NCBI GenBank assembly: GCA_022510615.1
Contig: JAFLTC010000006.1
Coordinates: forward strand, 24,708-88,707
Reading direction: 5' to 3'
Origin: Lachnospiraceae bacterium
Lineage (GTDB): Bacteria; Bacillota; Clostridia; Lachnospirales; Lachnospiraceae
Length of the DNA stretch: 64,000 nucleotides
The notes under the pieces were generated by a model. That model saw nothing but the letters and a program-made list of their open reading frames with translations. It made no database searches and had not been told where the DNA came from. Each line of letters opens with the position of its first letter. Within the stretch, counting starts at the first letter, position 1. Of this stretch, positions 62,082 through 64,000 are shown one piece after another. A program made the position numbers and the translations under genes.

Positions 62082-63431
62082 GTGATAAAAAAGATTACTT
62101 ATTTACTGTCAGCCGCTTTCGTACTTACCTGTTTGTCCGGCTGTGGCAGTAAAATGACAGGAAGTGAAGAAAATGCCGCGGTGTCGGAGACCGCCATTGA
62201 GGTTTCAGAGGAGCGTGCTGACAAAGAATATAGTTTTTGTAATGAGAAGTATCTGTACTATACGGATTCAGATGATGATTCTGAGTTTTTGGTAGAACAT
62301 GACCGGGAAACCGGCGAGAAGCGTAGAATTGCGGTTGGTGAAGACCTGGAAGAAGTCTGCTATGCGGACAACGAATGGGTATATTTTTATAAACTGGGAG
62401 CCACAGAAGAAGGAGACTTGGCACTTGGGCAGGTATGGCGCATGCAGGTAGGAGGAGGGAAACATTTGCAGGAAAAGACCGGAAAACTGGTAATAGAAGA
62501 TGACATCGGTCCTGCAAGAGAGAAAAAAATCTGGTGTGATGGGAAGTATATCGTTTACATTTGCGATGGGAAATACAGACAATACAATATTGCCCGGAAA
62601 AAATACGAAACAAGCACAGAGATGGCAAAATTATCAGAGCAGAATGATTTCTTTTGTATCCGGGCGCTCTGTGGTGGGTATGCCGTGGTAGATAGGGGAA
62701 ATTGCTGTGAAATGGTACTGAAAAGGCTGGATTCTGATCAAGTAACAGTTCTTGTTGATCCAAGCCAAACCTTCGAACCGTTTCTCACCACGAAAGAGGA
62801 TTTTTATTGGATGGAGGGTGAGTCTGACTGTATCTGGCGCTTCCGTCTTGTGGAGGGCAAAAAAGAAAAGCTGATTGCCCGTTCAGAGATAGAGTCTCTT
62901 TTAAAGGAAAGTGGCTTACTGAAAAAATGCGGATATGTGGAGAAGCATACTGTCAGTGTCAGTGATCTGTTTTTCCGTGACAGTAGGCTCTATATTGAAG
63001 CTGCCATCCAGGGATACGGGGATATTTCTTGTGAAAACCGGGTTGTTCTTAGCGTAAAGCCGGCTAATTCGGCAACACTGAAGGTGGAAGAAGAACTGAC
63101 AAAGTGCCTGCACAATCCTACAGAAAACCAGAAAGTATTCAAAAAGATAGTCGGGAAGGGGACTGAAGAAGAAAAGATTTTTGAAAGCCGGGGAAGATGC
63201 GTTGCCATGACGGAAGAACTCTGTATCATGTATCTGGAAAATACAGAGAAGAAGAAAAATATGTATGCCTGCTATGAGTTTCGAACCGATCGGTTCCGTT
63301 TTTTGACAAAGAGGGACAAAGAATGGTGGGTACAGTACTATGATTATGAAAATAATTTTCCGGACCGGGAAGCCAGGTGGTATCTGGAAGGTCTTTCGGT
63401 AACGGTACCGAACAATTATGATAGGGAGTAA
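62082..63431 (+). CDS. Lipoprotein with propeller-like repeats
   Basis: A 449-residue protein with a lipoprotein signal (KKITYLLSAAFVLTCLSGC, lipidated Cys at about 20). The mature part has repeated pieces such as FCNEKYLYYTD, VCYADNEWVYFYKL and WCDGKYIVYICDGKY, like the DUF5050-type beta-propellers. It is Cys-rich for an exported protein. GTG at 62082, 5 nt after GGGGGGAG, is the likely start; a frame beginning inside the kinase gene lacks such a site. Adjacent to the kinases by 22 nt, it could be their extracytoplasmic sensing partner (inference). Confidence 0.7.
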   Translation: MIKKITYLLSAAFVLTCLSGCGSKMTGSEENAAVSETAIEVSEERADKEYSFCNEKYLYYTDSDDDSEFLVEHDRETGEKRRIAVGEDLEEVCYADNEWVYFYKLGATEEGDLALGQVWRMQVGGGKHLQEKTGKLVIEDDIGPAREKKIWCDGKYIVYICDGKYRQYNIARKKYETSTEMAKLSEQNDFFCIRALCGGYAVVDRGNCCEMVLKRLDSDQVTVLVDPSQTFEPFLTTKEDFYWMEGESDCIWRFRLVEGKKEKLIARSEIESLLKESGLLKKCGYVEKHTVSVSDLFFRDSRLYIEAAIQGYGDISCENRVVLSVKPANSATLKVEEELTKCLHNPTENQKVFKKIVGKGTEEEKIFESRGRCVAMTEELCIMYLENTEKKKNMYACYEFRTDRFRFLTKRDKEWWVQYYDYENNFPDREARWYLEGLSVTVPNNYDRE

Positions 63432-63546
63432 GGCGGAAGAAAATCTGTGGGCGAAAAGTTTTAAATCATATTGTAGTAAGCACAATCCGGATTATGCGGT
63501 TCACACTGCTATGTCGGATTACCGGGAACAGGATTGGATGATATGA
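63418..63546 (+). pseudogene. C-terminal remnant of a DUF4143/AAA_14-type ATPase
   Basis: In a frame different from the lipoprotein gene, 42 codons read KAEENLWAKSFKSYCSKHN, PDYAVHTAMSDYREQDWMI, then stop. This matches my memory of the end of DUF4143-type ATP-binding proteins (SFK.Y..K..P..AVRTSMSDYR...W). The ATPase and nuclease-like parts are missing. The fragment starts within the end of the lipoprotein gene, so a deletion probably joined the two. Confidence 0.5.
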
Positions 63547-63580
63547 TTTCATATGCGATATTATTTCCCAGCACTTAAAA

Positions 63581-63619
63581 AAAATATGCCGATGGTGTGT
63601 ATCCTCATCGGCATATTTT
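63581..63619. terminator. Bidirectional terminator
   Basis: AAAATATGCCGATG ... CATCGGCATATTTT, a 14-bp stem with A and T runs, between the plus-strand signalling operon and the minus-strand GGDEF gene. Confidence 0.85.
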
Positions 63620-63688
63620 CAGTTTATCCTGTAAGACAGTAGGCAAGTATGTTTTTTATCTGGGATTGTATCATTTCGGCTTATGATA

Positions 63689-64000
63689 TTACTCGCCCTT
63701 ACTCTTGCTGTGATGCCGTTGTTTAGACTCGTACATCTTGTTGTCACTATCCTTTATGAAAGCATCAATATCCGATATACTGCCGTCTGTCACAGCTGTT
63801 CCTACGCTGAGTGAAAGCTTCAGTCCCTCTGACGCAAATGTTTCTTCTATAGTTTTCTCCAACCGGGTGCAAAGCTCTGCCAATTCATCCTGCGGGAGCA
63901 TTTTATTAATTATCATGGCAAACTCGTCGCCGCCAAGTCTTGCCGTTACGCTGTCATCCTGGCTGTCCCTCAAAATATGCGCCGTTTTTTTCAGCACATA
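63689..64000 (-). CDS. GGDEF-domain protein, C-terminal part
   Basis: The gene runs off the right edge, so only the last 103 residues are visible. They cover most of a diguanylate cyclase domain: the catalytic RLGGDEFAMII is intact, and LSLSVGTAVTDG followed by DSDNKMYESKQ matches the usual end. The domain should make cyclic di-GMP. No RxxD inhibitory site is apparent before GGDEF in the visible part. The N-terminal sensor region lies outside the window. Confidence 0.9.
   Translation of the reverse strand, partial: YVLKKTAHILRDSQDDSVTARLGGDEFAMIINKMLPQDELAELCTRLEKTIEETFASEGLKLSLSVGTAVTDGSISDIDAFIKDSDNKMYESKQRHHSKSKGE

Noticed and set aside
1..64000. CRISPR array, prophage or intact insertion sequence
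   Set aside because: No regular direct repeats with spacers, no Cas, integrase, capsid or full transposase frames were seen.

Overview
The window looks like a chromosomal stretch of a Gram-positive Clostridia, most likely a gut or rumen member of the Lachnospiraceae. The reasons are Firmicutes-type -35/-10 promoters with 17-nt spacers, strong GGAGG ribosome-binding sites, a valS T-box leader, a GAAC-N4-GTTC SOS box before recA, a tig-clpP-clpX-lon-engB cluster, lysine-rich Ig-like surface proteins, and a bile-salt-hydrolase-type enzyme. Species assignment is inference. No rRNA, CRISPR array, intact prophage or intact insertion sequence was found.

Layout. 1-3.4 kb: end of an Ig-like surface protein, galE and a FGGY sugar kinase. 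3.4-8.2 kb: T-box-controlled valS facing pyrG. 8.3-14.9 kb: ftsH, a HAD phosphatase, uvrC and a YgiQ-type radical SAM gene, closely packed. 15-19.5 kb: two dTDP-sugar genes facing a class A PBP. 19.5-24.5 kb: yigZ, rarA, two small envelope genes, tRNA-Pro(CGG), an Ig-like protein and a FlK-like thioesterase. 24.5-24.9 kb: a gene-poor stretch with several hairpins and a 27-codon ORF. 24.9-28.5 kb: a leftward LRR/VWA/MoxR operon. 28.6-30.9 kb: divergent from it, a zinc-ribbon membrane protein and an unusual RelA/SpoT-fold protein. 31-36.9 kb: secreted Fn3 and cysteine-peptidase-like proteins around truA and an M18 aminopeptidase. 37-41.3 kb: SOS-regulated recA-recX, glmM and a GH8 exo-oligoxylanase. 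41.3-49.2 kb: tig, clpP, clpX, lon, engB, cysE, nth. 49.2-56.2 kb: a CmpB-like membrane protein, a DUF1015 protein, a DUF624 protein, glgB, a choloylglycine-hydrolase-family gene and an Fe-S aldo/keto reductase. 56.3-63.4 kb: a signalling operon of a lone receiver, two hybrid histidine kinases (the second carrying a C-terminal DegV domain) and a lipoprotein. The right edge holds a remnant of an ATPase gene and part of a GGDEF gene.

Most genes are ordinary housekeeping genes. The points that most deserve attention are: the histidine kinase-receiver-DegV fusion; the RelA/SpoT-fold protein with a non-canonical G-loop beside a MoxR/VWA/LRR operon; a family of short palindromes (core TAGCACGATGG.GCC) at eight intergenic places; a conserved 18-nt extended ribosome-binding module (ACGCTTCGGAATGGAGGT) before unrelated genes; two long hairpins sharing one core in opposite orientation; and a structured intergenic locus at 24.65-24.82 kb.

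Functional assignments rest on motifs read by eye. No database search, folding program or alignment was run. Starts were moved downstream of the longest possible ORF wherever a Shine-Dalgarno sequence or promoter fell inside the extension.
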